Made by a program: the position numbers and the translations under genes. From a bacterium (GTDB taxonomy: Bacteria > SAR324 > XYD2-FULL-50-16): a stretch of DNA of 64,000 nucleotides. Below the pieces are notes generated by a model, which ran no database searches, was not told the DNA's origin, and worked only from the letters and a program-made list of their open reading frames with translations. The DNA is taken from the NCBI GenBank assembly GCA_018829445.1, contig JAHJTV010000087.1, forward strand, positions 1 through 64,000, read 5' to 3'. Position 1 is the first letter of the stretch; each line of letters opens with the position of its first letter. Of this stretch, positions 27,766-37,369 are shown one piece after another.

Positions 27766-29766
27766 TTAAGAGCTTAACAATCTGTTTTTTATTAAACCAA
27801 CTAACTCTGCAAGAACAATAGGCTTTCTAAAATAATGCTCAATTTTCAAAGAAACAGCTCTTTTTATAGATGACTCATTTTTCTGATGTGATACTAGAAT
27901 AAAGAGCTTCTTTTTCAAGGTGGATGAAGCCATGATCTTTTCTCGAATAATAAAACCATCCGCTTTGGGAAGCATAACCTCCGCAACAATCGCATCCGGG
28001 CTTTCACTTTCAATTAGCCCTAATCCCGTTTCCCCATCAAAACTATGAAGAACGGAAAATCCATCTGTTTCCAAAGAAGCTTTCAGAATATTGATAAATG
28101 AGGAATCGGAATCGATGATCAGTATTTTGCCTTGCAAATGAGAAGATTCACTAATGGAGGATTGAGAACACACCAAGTTTGCACCTTTGGATTTAGCTGT
28201 TTTGCTTCTCAAACGTGCAACATCAATCATTTTAAGAGCTGAATTTTGAGACGGGTCTTCTCCATAAAATTCATTGAAGTTGATCTGTCCAATAGAGACC
28301 GTAATTTTATCAATAAAAAGGTCTGATTCCGCGACACTCGTTCTTATGCGCTCAGCCGCTGCAACACTTTCTTCAAACGAGCATTCAGGAATATAATAAG
28401 CGAATACCGGCCCTTCCATTTTAAAAATATAATCTTGGCCAAGTTTCAATTCGGAAAGGAGATAGGAAAGTATTTTTAGAGTTTCATTGAGGACTTTTTT
28501 CCCATATCGTAGATCCAATGAGGTTAGGTTATCCAGTTCTATTAATAGCAAAGACCCATTTCTATGATTCAAAAGGGCGTCTTGAACTTCACTCTGGAAA
28601 TACTGCTGGAAAAAAGTCTCGTTGTGCAAATTAGTCAGAGGACAACGGATGAGCTTCTCTTCTGTTTCCTTTAGATTATTCTGCAACCTTTCATTGGCTT
28701 CCTTTAGTCGTTTGTTTTCCTGACTCAATTGTTCCGATAGCTTTTCAACATTAAAGATTGTCGACTTGAAAGCATTGGGATAATCGACGCCATATTCTTT
28801 GACTGTTTTTTCAACCAGCATTTCCACTGCGGCGATCCAACCAATTCCTTTTTGCGATACAATTCGATCGAATAGTCGATCCCACAGCTCTGTTCCAGTA
28901 CAATTAAAATCAACAATCATCCCTGTTTGAGGGTCCAGTTTTATATCCGATCCCTCAAAAATTGATACTATCTCCAGTTTGTTATAGAGAGAATAATATC
29001 GTTTTAAAACCATATTACACAATCCTGTAAACCCACCGGATTTCGAAATCTCCTTCTTTATTGGATTCAAAAAACTACCGCATTCCAGATCCCGCAGGGC
29101 TTCAATGTGGCCTCTCACATTTTCGCGAATGATTGAACCGTGTTGCGGAGCGATCATTGATATATCCATTCCCAGTAAAACCTCCATCACCGGTCTCAAA
29201 ATCTCATTTCCCGGCATATAATTTTCGTGGAAGCTTTTCATGGTTTCAATATAGTTTTCTCCAGCCCAGAGATCCCAATTTTCAGAAAATGCGCCAAACA
29301 GATCACTGCTGAAGAAAATTCTTGAAGATGGATCATAAACACCCACTGCACCAGGGAAATGCAAATAGGGTGTGTGAACAAAGTGCAGGGACCGATTCTG
29401 GCTGAAGTCTAATTTGTAGCCATGCTCATTTACCAGGTAATACTGGGAATGATGACCATAATATTTGATAATCACTGCCGTCCGCCAATGCGTGACGATC
29501 TCAAATTCGGCTCGCTTTTCCCAAAGAGGAAGAGAGGAACATACATCGGGATCCTGATGACAACAAACTACATGCCGGATTTTATCCAGAGAGATCAGGC
29601 TTGTAACCTTTTCCAGTGTCTCTTCAAAAGAAATCGTAGATCCAGGATCGATTAAAATTCCCTGTTCTCCATCTATGATTAAATAGGGATTACACTGAAT
29701 ATTACTTTCTTGGTCATAAACCCCGACCCAATATATATTTTTGGATATCTCGATTGGTTTTTTCAT
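27766..29766 (-). CDS. Diiron metallo-beta-lactamase-fold sensor with degenerate GGDEF and receiver domains
   Basis: Residues 1-250 are a flavodiiron-like (ODP-type) metallo-beta-lactamase fold with HQDPD (about 70), SSDLFG and APQHGS, enough to bind a diiron centre that could sense oxygen or NO. A coiled coil (about 340-375) leads to a GGDEF-type domain (about 380-535). Its active-site motif reads EGPVF (about 450), so cyclase activity is unlikely. A C-terminal receiver domain (about 545-665) has VAEVMLPKADG, with Glu where the phospho-accepting Asp should be; the distal Lys is kept (FRKPI). It may therefore work by c-di-GMP-independent or non-phosphorylated signalling to the downstream glycosyltransferase. 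Confidence 0.82.
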   Translation of the reverse strand: MKKPIEISKNIYWVGVYDQESNIQCNPYLIIDGEQGILIDPGSTISFEETLEKVTSLISLDKIRHVVCCHQDPDVCSSLPLWEKRAEFEIVTHWRTAVIIKYYGHHSQYYLVNEHGYKLDFSQNRSLHFVHTPYLHFPGAVGVYDPSSRIFFSSDLFGAFSENWDLWAGENYIETMKSFHENYMPGNEILRPVMEVLLGMDISMIAPQHGSIIRENVRGHIEALRDLECGSFLNPIKKEISKSGGFTGLCNMVLKRYYSLYNKLEIVSIFEGSDIKLDPQTGMIVDFNCTGTELWDRLFDRIVSQKGIGWIAAVEMLVEKTVKEYGVDYPNAFKSTIFNVEKLSEQLSQENKRLKEANERLQNNLKETEEKLIRCPLTNLHNETFFQQYFQSEVQDALLNHRNGSLLLIELDNLTSLDLRYGKKVLNETLKILSYLLSELKLGQDYIFKMEGPVFAYYIPECSFEESVAAAERIRTSVAESDLFIDKITVSIGQINFNEFYGEDPSQNSALKMIDVARLRSKTAKSKGANLVCSQSSISESSHLQGKILIIDSDSSFINILKASLETDGFSVLHSFDGETGLGLIESESPDAIVAEVMLPKADGFIIREKIMASSTLKKKLFILVSHQKNESSIKRAVSLKIEHYFRKPIVLAELVGLIKNRLLSS

Positions 29767-30518
29767 TCTTGTAACCTTTTTACCTTCTAAAAAAACAGGA
29801 TGGTGAAAATAGAAAGTACCGGTAGTGAGAAAAAGAGCCTTAAATCTCTCCAGAGCCCTATTAAAACGACAGTGACCATGTCTTCAAGTTAATCATTAAC
29901 TTTTGTAACAGTATAACACATTTCCCCTGATCGTCAATGAATGCGATAATTGGATGATCACTATGGCAGATATCCCTCTATCTAAAGAAACAGGCCATAA
30001 TCCAATATGCCAACACTGTTAATTCCTGTAAAATTAGTAATTTGTTATTAAATAATTGAGGAGTTGATATTAAGCCGAGATGTCCTGATAGGTTTAAGAA
30101 AAAGAAGAAATATCTTGACTTCCAAAAACTAAATTTATAAAATGTTAACAAATACTTATAAAATTTTAATAGAGTGGTAATGTCTAGGTTTTGGCCACCT
30201 TTTTATTGACAGTCCCCGTTTCATTAAAAGCAAAATTAACTGAAGAGGAGGAAAGGGCTGCTCACCCAATTAGTATCAAACTTCAAATTCAGGGGAGTGT
30301 GAATCAAACGCAAACCGGAGATACGAATCAAAGTCTCAGAGCCATATTTTTCCAAGGGAATAAACATCGGAATAAAGAGTTAACTGCAGGAATCAGCTCT
30401 TCAACAGTTTTGGTGGAAGTGAATTTTGGGCACCGTGATTATCACCAACCTTAACTCAAAACAGAAATTATTGTGTTTTGAGATCTTTCATCAATATTTA
30501 TCGATTTTGTATTAGGTT
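29767..30518. other. Intergenic region with one candidate promoter
   Basis: This 752-base gap separates divergent genes. No protein family was recognised; an 87-codon frame at 30191-30454 starts at TTG without a ribosome site. A sigma-70-like promoter is described at 30115-30143. The distance from it to the response-regulator gene is about 375 bases, so a long leader or a small transcript is possible. Confidence 0.4.
30115..30143 (+). promoter_or_regulatory. Candidate sigma-70 promoter
   Basis: TTGACT (30115-30120) and TAAAAT (30138-30143) are separated by 17 bases in an AT-rich stretch. It points toward the response-regulator kinase gene at 30519. It is a consensus match only. Confidence 0.35.
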
Positions 30519-31622
30519 ATGCTTAAAAAAGATAGGGTACCTTATATTCTAGTAGTAGACGATAGTACGTCTGTACGGCTTATTATAGGGGACATGCTGA
30601 AAAAGGCCGGATATGAAGTCGGTTTTGCGGTCGATGGTATATCTGCTCTGGAGAGCTTGCAGACGCGTAAACCGGATCTTATTATTCTGGATATTATGAT
30701 GCCACGAATGGATGGTGTTGAATTATGCCAGAGATTAAAGAGTAAAGAAGAAACCAGCCATATTCCCGTTATATTTCTGACATCACAAAATAAGCAGGAA
30801 ACGGTTATTAAAGGATTTGAGAGTGGCGCAGTGGACTATGTATTCAAACAGTGCAGTCATGTAGAACTTTTGGCACGTGTCAACACTCATCTGGAATTAA
30901 AGCGCACCAAAGAGCAGCTTATCAAAGAGAATGCAGAGCAAAAAGAATTACTGCATGTTTTGTGTCACGACCTTGTCAATCCGCTGGGTGCCATTAATAA
31001 CCTTTTAACTCTGTCCAGAAAAAAAAGCAATGAATGGTTGGCCGATCGTCGTGAGAAGTTATTGCAGATAACGCAGCATGGACTCAACGTTATTGAATTG
31101 ATCCGAAAGCTGAGATACCTGGAAGAAAAAGAGGGAGGACTTATACTAACCAAGGTCAACCTGAAACAAGCCATTGATGAATCCTATCTTATTTTGCGGC
31201 AGCAGTTCAATCAAAAGGAGATTGAATTTGATTATACAATTGATGAGAGTCTGAATGTTCAGGTTGAAAAAACAACATTCATTAACTCCGTGCTTAACAA
31301 CATCTTGACCAATGCCATCAAATTTTCGCATCCGAAATCAAGAATAATAATATCAAGTCATGCAACGGATGATAGTGTTGTGCTGACTGTTCGAGATTAT
31401 GGAATTGGCATGCCTTCAATTATTTTAGATAACCTGTTCATAATCGGAAAGGGAAGGAGCCGCACTGGAACAGCTGGTGAAAGGGGAACCGGGTTTGGTA
31501 TGCCTTTGATGAAGAACTTTATGACCGCCTACGGAGGTTCAATCGAAATCTGGTCACAGGAGGCCTCTGAATCCAACAAGAATCACGGTACGAAAGTGAA
31601 GCTGATTCTTAAAAGGATGTAG
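30519..31622 (+). CDS. Response regulator-histidine kinase (REC-HisKA-HATPase)
   Basis: The 367-residue soluble protein starts with a receiver domain (residues 8-125) with VVDDSTSV, the phospho-acceptor LDIMMPRMDG (Asp about 58) and the conserved Lys in VDYVFKQ. A short coiled coil leads to a HisKA domain with CHDLVNPLG (His about 150) and an HATPase domain with NILTNAIKFS, DYGIGMP and GERGTGFGMP. Such receiver-first kinases act inside phosphorelays, taking phosphate from an upstream hybrid kinase. No partner is adjacent. The G2 box is slightly unusual but complete. Confidence 0.87.
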   Translation: MLKKDRVPYILVVDDSTSVRLIIGDMLKKAGYEVGFAVDGISALESLQTRKPDLIILDIMMPRMDGVELCQRLKSKEETSHIPVIFLTSQNKQETVIKGFESGAVDYVFKQCSHVELLARVNTHLELKRTKEQLIKENAEQKELLHVLCHDLVNPLGAINNLLTLSRKKSNEWLADRREKLLQITQHGLNVIELIRKLRYLEEKEGGLILTKVNLKQAIDESYLILRQQFNQKEIEFDYTIDESLNVQVEKTTFINSVLNNILTNAIKFSHPKSRIIISSHATDDSVVLTVRDYGIGMPSIILDNLFIIGKGRSRTGTAGERGTGFGMPLMKNFMTAYGGSIEIWSQEASESNKNHGTKVKLILKRM

Positions 31623-31723
31623 GCATTTCAAATGAACCGTTTCTCTTTTTTTCTGATCCGGCCTGGATGTCGCTTCAATTGCTGATTAAAAAAGGCTAAT
31701 AATTCTTAACTGTTTTTCCTTTC

Positions 31724-32725
31724 TTATTCATCCGGATAAATAATTCCCCACTGGTTTCTGAACGAATCCATCAACCGCATCATCGCCAATGATACCGACC
31801 AGGGCATTAGGGGGCTTTCCACCAGACCTTCCCGTATACACCGCATCACTTCCGTTACTTCATGGCCATATCCAAGGTGATCATATGGATATTTGTAAAG
31901 CTTTTGATCTTTTGGTTCCCAGTTGAGATCAGTATAGTCGGTATGATGAACCGTGAATTCCTGGGGGTGGTAAAAATCAGGTACGGTTATGTATCCCTTA
32001 CTACCGGTAATGATTCCTAAATGGGGCGATGCCGAACGGCAGGATGCGGAAAGGAGGGCCGTTTTTCCACCCGTAAATTCAAGTAGATAAGAAGACATCT
32101 CATCTACACAGCTTTCCCCGATTACGGCTGTGGTTTCCGCTGTTTGTGGATAATCGTCAAATACAAGCTGAGCAAAAGTCAGGGGGTAAATACCGAGATC
32201 CAGCAATGCTCCGCCTCCCAATTCAAGATTATACAAGCGGTGATTGGGATTAAAAGGTCTGATAATAGAGAAATCAGCATTAACAACATGAACCTCACCA
32301 ATAACTCCCTGACCAATGATTTCCTGGAGTTTTAATGTGGCAGGTAGGAACCTTGTCCAAACCCCTTCCATTAAAAACAGGTTCTTCTCCCGCGCTCGCG
32401 AAACCATTTTTTCTGTCAAACCGGCATTGAGGCTGATGGGTTTTTCACACAATACATGTTTATCATGATTCAATCCCAAGAGGGTGTGTTCATAATGAAA
32501 ATTGTGCGTTGTGCCGATGTAGACAATGTCAACTTTGTCATCCTCAACCAGCTTCTGATAACTATCATAAGCGGTCGGATTTCCAAATTTTTTGCAAAAG
32601 TGTTCTGCCTTACCGGGGGTTAGCGAAGCAACCGCTACCAGTTCCGCATTCTCCAACTTCAGTAGGCAGGAAGCAAACAGTTCTGAAACAAAACCGCACC
32701 CGATTATTCCCCATCGAAATTTCAT
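31724..32725 (-). CDS. Gfo/Idh/MocA-family oxidoreductase
   Basis: The 333-residue protein has an N-terminal Rossmann fold with GIIGCGFVSELFA, the middle VYIGTTHNFHYEHTLLGL, and the family hallmark HVLCEKPISLN (about residues 93-103), whose lysine is catalytic. The C-terminal half is the usual alpha/beta substrate domain, with GGGALLDLGIYPL. These enzymes are NAD(P)-dependent sugar, inositol or dihydrodiol dehydrogenases; the substrate cannot be told from sequence alone. It stands alone, convergent with the response-regulator kinase. Confidence 0.88.
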   Translation of the reverse strand: MKFRWGIIGCGFVSELFASCLLKLENAELVAVASLTPGKAEHFCKKFGNPTAYDSYQKLVEDDKVDIVYIGTTHNFHYEHTLLGLNHDKHVLCEKPISLNAGLTEKMVSRAREKNLFLMEGVWTRFLPATLKLQEIIGQGVIGEVHVVNADFSIIRPFNPNHRLYNLELGGGALLDLGIYPLTFAQLVFDDYPQTAETTAVIGESCVDEMSSYLLEFTGGKTALLSASCRSASPHLGIITGSKGYITVPDFYHPQEFTVHHTDYTDLNWEPKDQKLYKYPYDHLGYGHEVTEVMRCIREGLVESPLMPWSVSLAMMRLMDSFRNQWGIIYPDE

Positions 32726-32773
32726 TTTACCTCCTTTGAGAGCAGAATAAGAGACAACGGATAATACAGGTTA

Positions 32774-33229
32774 TTACCGAACATTGAAACAGGTTTCACC
32801 CGAGGGTTTGTTTTTTAGCCTTTTAAACCATTCTTCGTTCCCGTACAGTGTTTCTGCACATTCCGGGCAAATGCCATGGCTGAAAGTAGCTTCGGAATGC
32901 TGTTCTAGGTACTTTTCCAGGTGCTCCCAGTACCCTTTATCATCCCGGATTTTTTTACAATTGGCACAAATGGGTAAAAGTCCGGCAAGAGTCTGTACTC
33001 GGTGTTCCAACTTTTTATTGAGCCTTTTTGTTTTTAGCCAGAGGAATCCCAATAATACACCTGCGCTTCCCCCAAATAAAGCTGGAACCAGGTAACCACT
33101 GGTCACAAATGGATTAACATCCATGATAAAATATTTCTGAGCCATGGAAGATGCACATAAGAGTGCGATACCCCCAACTACAAACGCCAAATAGCATATT
33201 ACCGTTCTTTTATCCATTTCTTTGACCAT
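32774..33229 (-). CDS. Small membrane protein with a four-cysteine C-terminal domain
   Basis: The 151-residue protein has two hydrophobic segments (about residues 10-27 and 45-63), a short coiled coil, and a C-terminal module with ICANCKKIRDDKGYW, then HGICPECAETLYG. This CxxC...CxxC module is common at the C-terminus of PAS-containing sensor proteins in deltaproteobacteria. There it may bind a metal or act as a thiol switch, but no function has been assigned that I know of. Here it is attached only to a membrane anchor, with no output domain. A second in-frame ATG four codons downstream could also be used. Confidence 0.7.
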   Translation of the reverse strand: MVKEMDKRTVICYLAFVVGGIALLCASSMAQKYFIMDVNPFVTSGYLVPALFGGSAGVLLGFLWLKTKRLNKKLEHRVQTLAGLLPICANCKKIRDDKGYWEHLEKYLEQHSEATFSHGICPECAETLYGNEEWFKRLKNKPSGETCFNVR

Positions 33230-33328
33230 TTAATCCCGTTTCAATTTTGGTCATTCAGCACTGAATCCACCTGACAAGAAACTTGTAAATCTTCCTATAC
33301 TTTTTGGTCGTCATCAACAATATCGAGA

Positions 33329-34690
33329 TTACGCAAGTTTCTTTAACAGCTGATTTGCTGTTGTAAGCAGTGGATCCCAAACAGGACTGAATGGTGGGGC
33401 ATATGCCAGATCTGATTTATAAAACTGTCTGACCGACATTCCGGATTGCAGAGCTATCGCCACGGCATTGATGCGATGAGCTACTCCTTCCTTTCCGACC
33501 ATTTGGACACCCAGTAGTTTTCCGGTTGAACGATCTCCAACCATGTGAAGATGAATAACGGATGACCCAGGATGAGCATGTGCCCTGGATTGAGTTTTGA
33601 TGTAAACCCCGGCCGGGGTATATCCATTTTCAAGTGCCTGTTCCATATTCAGTCCTGTACGAGCCACTTCCAAATCAAAAACCTTGAAAACTGAAGTTCC
33701 TGAAATCCCAGGCGCTTCTACTTCCCTGCCGCAAATATTATCTGCTGCTACCCATCCACCTCTATTGGCTCTCAACGCAAGGGGTAAATAAGTTTTCTTA
33801 CCGGTAACATTGTGGAAAGAGTCGGCACAATCACCGGCTGCATAGATATCATCGCAAGATGTTTTCATTTTTCGGTCTACAACGATTTCGTGTTTCGCAC
33901 CCAGTTTTAATCCTGCACGACCGGCAATCATGCTATTTGGAGTAACACCAATGGCAGTGATTATCATGTCGGTAATGATTTCAGTTTCTTCTCGCTCAAT
34001 TCTAAGGGAACCATTAGGCTTCTTTTTATCGGTAATGGAGGTTATTCTTTCTATAAGAGAACCTAAATGCAGTTTGACATTGTTTTGCTTTAATTCTCGC
34101 AGCACAATTTGTGACAGGTTTTCATCCAACCATGGCAGAAACTGTGATCTGGGTTTTATCAGTTCCACGGCGATGTCTCTTGTTATCAAGGCTTCAGCCA
34201 TTTCCAACGCGATGTATCCCATTCCAACAATTGTCACTTTTGTAACCCTGTTTTTTGTAATGAACTCCTTGATTTTCCTTCCATCTTCCAAACCTTTCAA
34301 ACCGAATACTCCTGGAAGATCGAAACCCGGTAAATTTGGAACAACGGACGATGCACCAGTTGCAATCAATAACTTATCATAGGTTATAGAAAAAGGATTC
34401 TTTTGATCTGCTATACCGGAAACTTCTTTCTTATGAACATCGATTTTATCAACCAGATGCCTTGTTAAGAGGTTTATTCCCTGCTTATTTCTAAATACTT
34501 CAGCAGATCTAACAACCAGATCCTCGATCGATCTTGTCGGATCAGCAATATTGTAGGGCATACCGCAAGCACTATAGGACACATCATTGCTTTTCTCCAA
34601 AACCGTAACTTCCAAATCAGGACAATTCCTTTTTGCTCTACTCGCAGCACTCATCCCGGCTGCATCTCCTCCTATGATTACGAATTTCAT
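33329..34690 (-). CDS. CoA-disulfide reductase-like FAD-dependent oxidoreductase
   Basis: The 453-residue protein has FAD- and NAD(P)-binding Rossmann motifs (VIIGGDAAGMSAA at the N-terminus, TIVGMGYIALEMAEAL about residues 152-167), and AAGDCADS near 285. The SYSACGMPY motif (about 38-46) carries the single redox cysteine of the CoADR/NADH-oxidase/NADH-dependent persulfide reductase group. Enzymes of this group reduce CoA-disulfide, polysulfide or CoA-persulfide. There is no fused rhodanese domain, unlike CoADR-Rhd. It lies 73 bases downstream of the OYE-type flavoprotein gene on the same strand, so it probably belongs to the sulfur-transfer cluster. Confidence 0.85.
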   Translation of the reverse strand: MKFVIIGGDAAGMSAASRAKRNCPDLEVTVLEKSNDVSYSACGMPYNIADPTRSIEDLVVRSAEVFRNKQGINLLTRHLVDKIDVHKKEVSGIADQKNPFSITYDKLLIATGASSVVPNLPGFDLPGVFGLKGLEDGRKIKEFITKNRVTKVTIVGMGYIALEMAEALITRDIAVELIKPRSQFLPWLDENLSQIVLRELKQNNVKLHLGSLIERITSITDKKKPNGSLRIEREETEIITDMIITAIGVTPNSMIAGRAGLKLGAKHEIVVDRKMKTSCDDIYAAGDCADSFHNVTGKKTYLPLALRANRGGWVAADNICGREVEAPGISGTSVFKVFDLEVARTGLNMEQALENGYTPAGVYIKTQSRAHAHPGSSVIHLHMVGDRSTGKLLGVQMVGKEGVAHRINAVAIALQSGMSVRQFYKSDLAYAPPFSPVWDPLLTTANQLLKKLA

Positions 34691-34763
34691 GTTGTTTCCT
34701 CAGACTTTCTGGTTGAAGCGGAAGGCCCACATTGCATAGAAAGGCAATAAAAACCGACAAAAG

Positions 34764-36674
34764 TCAGAATTTACAGGCAATTTCATATCCCTGATGAATT
34801 GCTGAGTAAATATCTCCAATCGTATTAGCGTCTCCAATCACTTCTATGTTGGCAATAGATTTTGCGATTAATGAATTCGGAGCACCCGGTGGTTTCATCC
34901 CGGATGCAAGGATTATGGTCTGAAAAGGTTCCAGGTTAATTGTATCTTTTTCTTTTTCAATGGTTACACCATTTTGAGTAAAAGCCCTCACTGTTGTTTT
35001 GGGCATAAGAGTAACTTGTTGCATTTCTCCCAGTCGTTTAAGAATGAGTTTTTTTGTGATCATCTCCATATCGTTTCCAAGTTCTTCAGACCGTTTTGTG
35101 GCAACAACTTCATAACCTTCGGTTCCCAAAATTTCAGTTATTTCAAGTCCTGTGCGACCAGCTCCAATTACCAAAACCCGGGGACCTCTTACATCTTTCT
35201 TCCGCTCAAAAAACTCAACTGAGGTTAGAACATTCTGCTCCTCTAATCCATCAATTTGCGGAATGTTTTGTTCAGATCCTGTGGCACATATTAAAACATC
35301 AGGTTTCGACCAATTTAGAAAATCAGTATTAAAAGCTTTTCCAAGCACCAGAGTACTGACATTTTTATTTGCATATTTAATAAGATGATCCAAACCTTCC
35401 CTCATTTTCTGCTTTCCCGGCGCTTGCCATGCCAATGCAAACTGTCCCCCCAAATGGTCTTTTTTTTCTATCAAATCGACTCGATGTCCCCTTTGAATGA
35501 GATATTTAGCTGCACTTAAACCTGCCGGGCCTCCACCCACAATCAGGATTCTTTTTGGATTATCGGAGGGTGGAAGCTTCGGCAGTCCCAATTCAGGATT
35601 GAGATTACACCCAATCGGTTGGCCGTTTTTCACTCGGTGCAGGCATCCCTGTAAACAGTATCCACAGAGGACAGTGGTATCGAATGCTTCGTCTTTCCAT
35701 TTTTCGATCAGGGAAGAATCCGCAAGAAGAGGCCTTCCAAGAGCAACAAAATCAGCAAGTTTGTTGTTCAACACTTTCTCGATTTTTTCCTTGCTCCCCA
35801 TACGACCTGCAGCAATGATTGGCAGGGAGGTCAATGATCGAATGAATGTCAAGGCATCCAATTGCGGCTTTTCAGGCAGGCTGCCGTGATGATAGTACCA
35901 TGGCGGACTGAAACAGGCGTTGCCCATTCCCACATGAATAGCGGCTACTCCAGATTTCTCTGCCAGTCTGATCAGTTCTTCAATTTTGTTTGGACTGATC
36001 CCAAATTCAGGAGACATTTCATTACCGGAAATGCGAAGAATGACCGGGAGTTTTGGTGCTGCATTACGAACAGAAGTAATAACATCTTCTGCAAACAAAA
36101 GAGTATTCTGACCATATTGATCAGTTCTTTTATTAAGTTTTTCATTAAGAAACTGTGAAATAAGATATCCATGACCGGCTTGAATTTCGATAAAATCGAA
36201 GTTTGCTTTTTTCGCGGTTTGAGCGGCTAATCGATAAGCTTCGATTATTTCTCTTATCTCTTCCACAGAAAGTTCAACAGCCGTTAATCCACTGGTTGGG
36301 CAAGTAAATGAGGTCGGAGCCTTTGGAGGTGATCCGGAAGCTTTTGGATTAGCCGCTGCTCCTGCATGGTTCAGATGCAGACAGGCAAATCTGTTCTTCT
36401 GGTGAATTACTTCGCTGATTTTTTGAAGCTGTTCCCAGCTATCAGGAAGGTGTACTGCTAATTGCCTGGGGTGTTCACGTCCACCCTCAGCGACTGCAAC
36501 CGGTTCAACAATAATCACCCCGGGACCTTCAGATGAGATCTGCCTGTAAAAATTGAGCTGTTCTTCAGTCACCTTGCCTTCAGTGGTTCCCAACCCGGTT
36601 TTTATGGGTGGAAAAAAGAATTTGTTGGCAACTTCATAATGTGCCAACCTGGTTGTATCATAAAGTCTTTTCAT
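34764..36674 (-). CDS. Old-Yellow-Enzyme family flavoprotein (2,4-dienoyl-CoA reductase-like)
   Basis: The protein has about 636 residues with three cofactor sites. The FMN-binding TIM barrel (1-345) includes FFPPIKTG, IQAGHGYLISQFL and ALGRPLLAD. A 4Fe-4S cluster is bound by CGYCLQGC plus a further cysteine (about 337-356). The FAD/NAD part has ILIVGGGPAGLSAA (about 376). This matches 2,4-dienoyl-CoA reductase, trimethylamine dehydrogenase and enoate reductases; the substrate is not evident. In this context it might be a flavin partner of the Hdr proteins. An earlier in-frame ATG at 36719 would overlap the DsrE2 gene; 36674 matches the family start (MKRLYDTTRL). Confidence 0.85.
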   Translation of the reverse strand: MKRLYDTTRLAHYEVANKFFFPPIKTGLGTTEGKVTEEQLNFYRQISSEGPGVIIVEPVAVAEGGREHPRQLAVHLPDSWEQLQKISEVIHQKNRFACLHLNHAGAAANPKASGSPPKAPTSFTCPTSGLTAVELSVEEIREIIEAYRLAAQTAKKANFDFIEIQAGHGYLISQFLNEKLNKRTDQYGQNTLLFAEDVITSVRNAAPKLPVILRISGNEMSPEFGISPNKIEELIRLAEKSGVAAIHVGMGNACFSPPWYYHHGSLPEKPQLDALTFIRSLTSLPIIAAGRMGSKEKIEKVLNNKLADFVALGRPLLADSSLIEKWKDEAFDTTVLCGYCLQGCLHRVKNGQPIGCNLNPELGLPKLPPSDNPKRILIVGGGPAGLSAAKYLIQRGHRVDLIEKKDHLGGQFALAWQAPGKQKMREGLDHLIKYANKNVSTLVLGKAFNTDFLNWSKPDVLICATGSEQNIPQIDGLEEQNVLTSVEFFERKKDVRGPRVLVIGAGRTGLEITEILGTEGYEVVATKRSEELGNDMEMITKKLILKRLGEMQQVTLMPKTTVRAFTQNGVTIEKEKDTINLEPFQTIILASGMKPPGAPNSLIAKSIANIEVIGDANTIGDIYSAIHQGYEIACKF

Positions 36675-36703
36675 GGCACGCTCTTGTCTTTTTCTTGGGT
36701 ATT

Positions 36704-37255
36704 TTACATAAACCAGCATTGCTTGGAATTTAGAAACATATTGACAAAAGATCCAACACCAACATGCTTCAGGTGCGGATATTCAATCAGTTCTTCCTTC
36801 TTTATGCCCATCAACTCCATGGACATGCTGCAAACATTTATTCTGATACCTAATGATGCAGCATCTTCCATCAGTTCTTCAAGTGATTTTGCTCCATTCT
36901 TTTTCATAATGGAGCGAATCATCTTTGGTCCGAATCCGGCCATTTGCATTTTAGACAAAGGTAATTCCTTTGTTCCCTTGGGCAGCATTCCGCCAAACAT
37001 TCTCCCCAAAAAATCCTTCTTAACTTTTTTCTCAGGATCCCTCAGGGCGGCAGTTGCCCAGAATGTGAAAAACATATCTACCTGCATATCGTATGCAGCA
37101 GCTCCTATTGCTACAATAAAGGCTGCCATCACGTAATCCAAATCGCCTTTAATGACACCAAGGGTCAAATTATTGTCTGGGCTATCTGCTTCCAGTATTT
37201 CAACTCGTTTAAGAATACTCTCTATTTGATCATCAATAGTCAAAGTTGACACCAT
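36704..37255 (-). CDS. DsrE2-like sulfur carrier protein
   Basis: The protein has about 183 residues. The DsrE/F-like fold is indicated by LTLGVIKGDLDYVMAAFIVA, the FTFWATAAL strand and, near the end, the conserved redox cysteine in NVCSMSMELMG (about 146). DsrE2 proteins carry sulfane sulfur between TusA, rhodanese and Hdr-like or Dsr proteins. An in-frame TTG at 37267 precedes, but the ATG at 37255 (MVSTLTIDDQ) has a short GGA upstream. It follows a terminator-like hairpin after dsrE and lies 29 bases before the OYE gene. Confidence 0.85.
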   Translation of the reverse strand: MVSTLTIDDQIESILKRVEILEADSPDNNLTLGVIKGDLDYVMAAFIVAIGAAAYDMQVDMFFTFWATAALRDPEKKVKKDFLGRMFGGMLPKGTKELPLSKMQMAGFGPKMIRSIMKKNGAKSLEELMEDAASLGIRINVCSMSMELMGIKKEELIEYPHLKHVGVGSFVNMFLNSKQCWFM

Positions 37256-37290
37256 CTGTCCATCCAAAATTAATTTTTCTGTTAACAGTA

Positions 37291-37326
37291 AAAACGGCAG
37301 TGCATTTCAGACTGCCCTGCCGTTTT
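37291..37326 (-). terminator. Intrinsic terminator between dsrE and dsrE2
   Basis: AAAACGGCAG (37291-37300) pairs with CTGCCGTTTT (37317-37326). In the minus-strand transcript the stem ends in CTGCCGTTTTTAC. An inner GGCAGT/ACTGCC pairing is an alternative fold. It is placed 44 bases after the dsrE stop, so the unit probably ends or attenuates here and the dsrE2-OYE genes are expressed at a different level. Confidence 0.6.
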
Positions 37327-37369
37327 ATTTTCCGGGATTAATGTCAGGAGTATCACCGGAATGGAACCA

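Noticed and set aside
27766..29766. Active diguanylate cyclase
   Set aside because: The GGDEF active-site motif is EGPVF, so metal and substrate residues are missing.
30191..30454. 87-codon frame between the diiron sensor and the response-regulator kinase
   Set aside because: It begins at TTG without a ribosome site, has no recognisable domain and lies in a promoter-containing gap.
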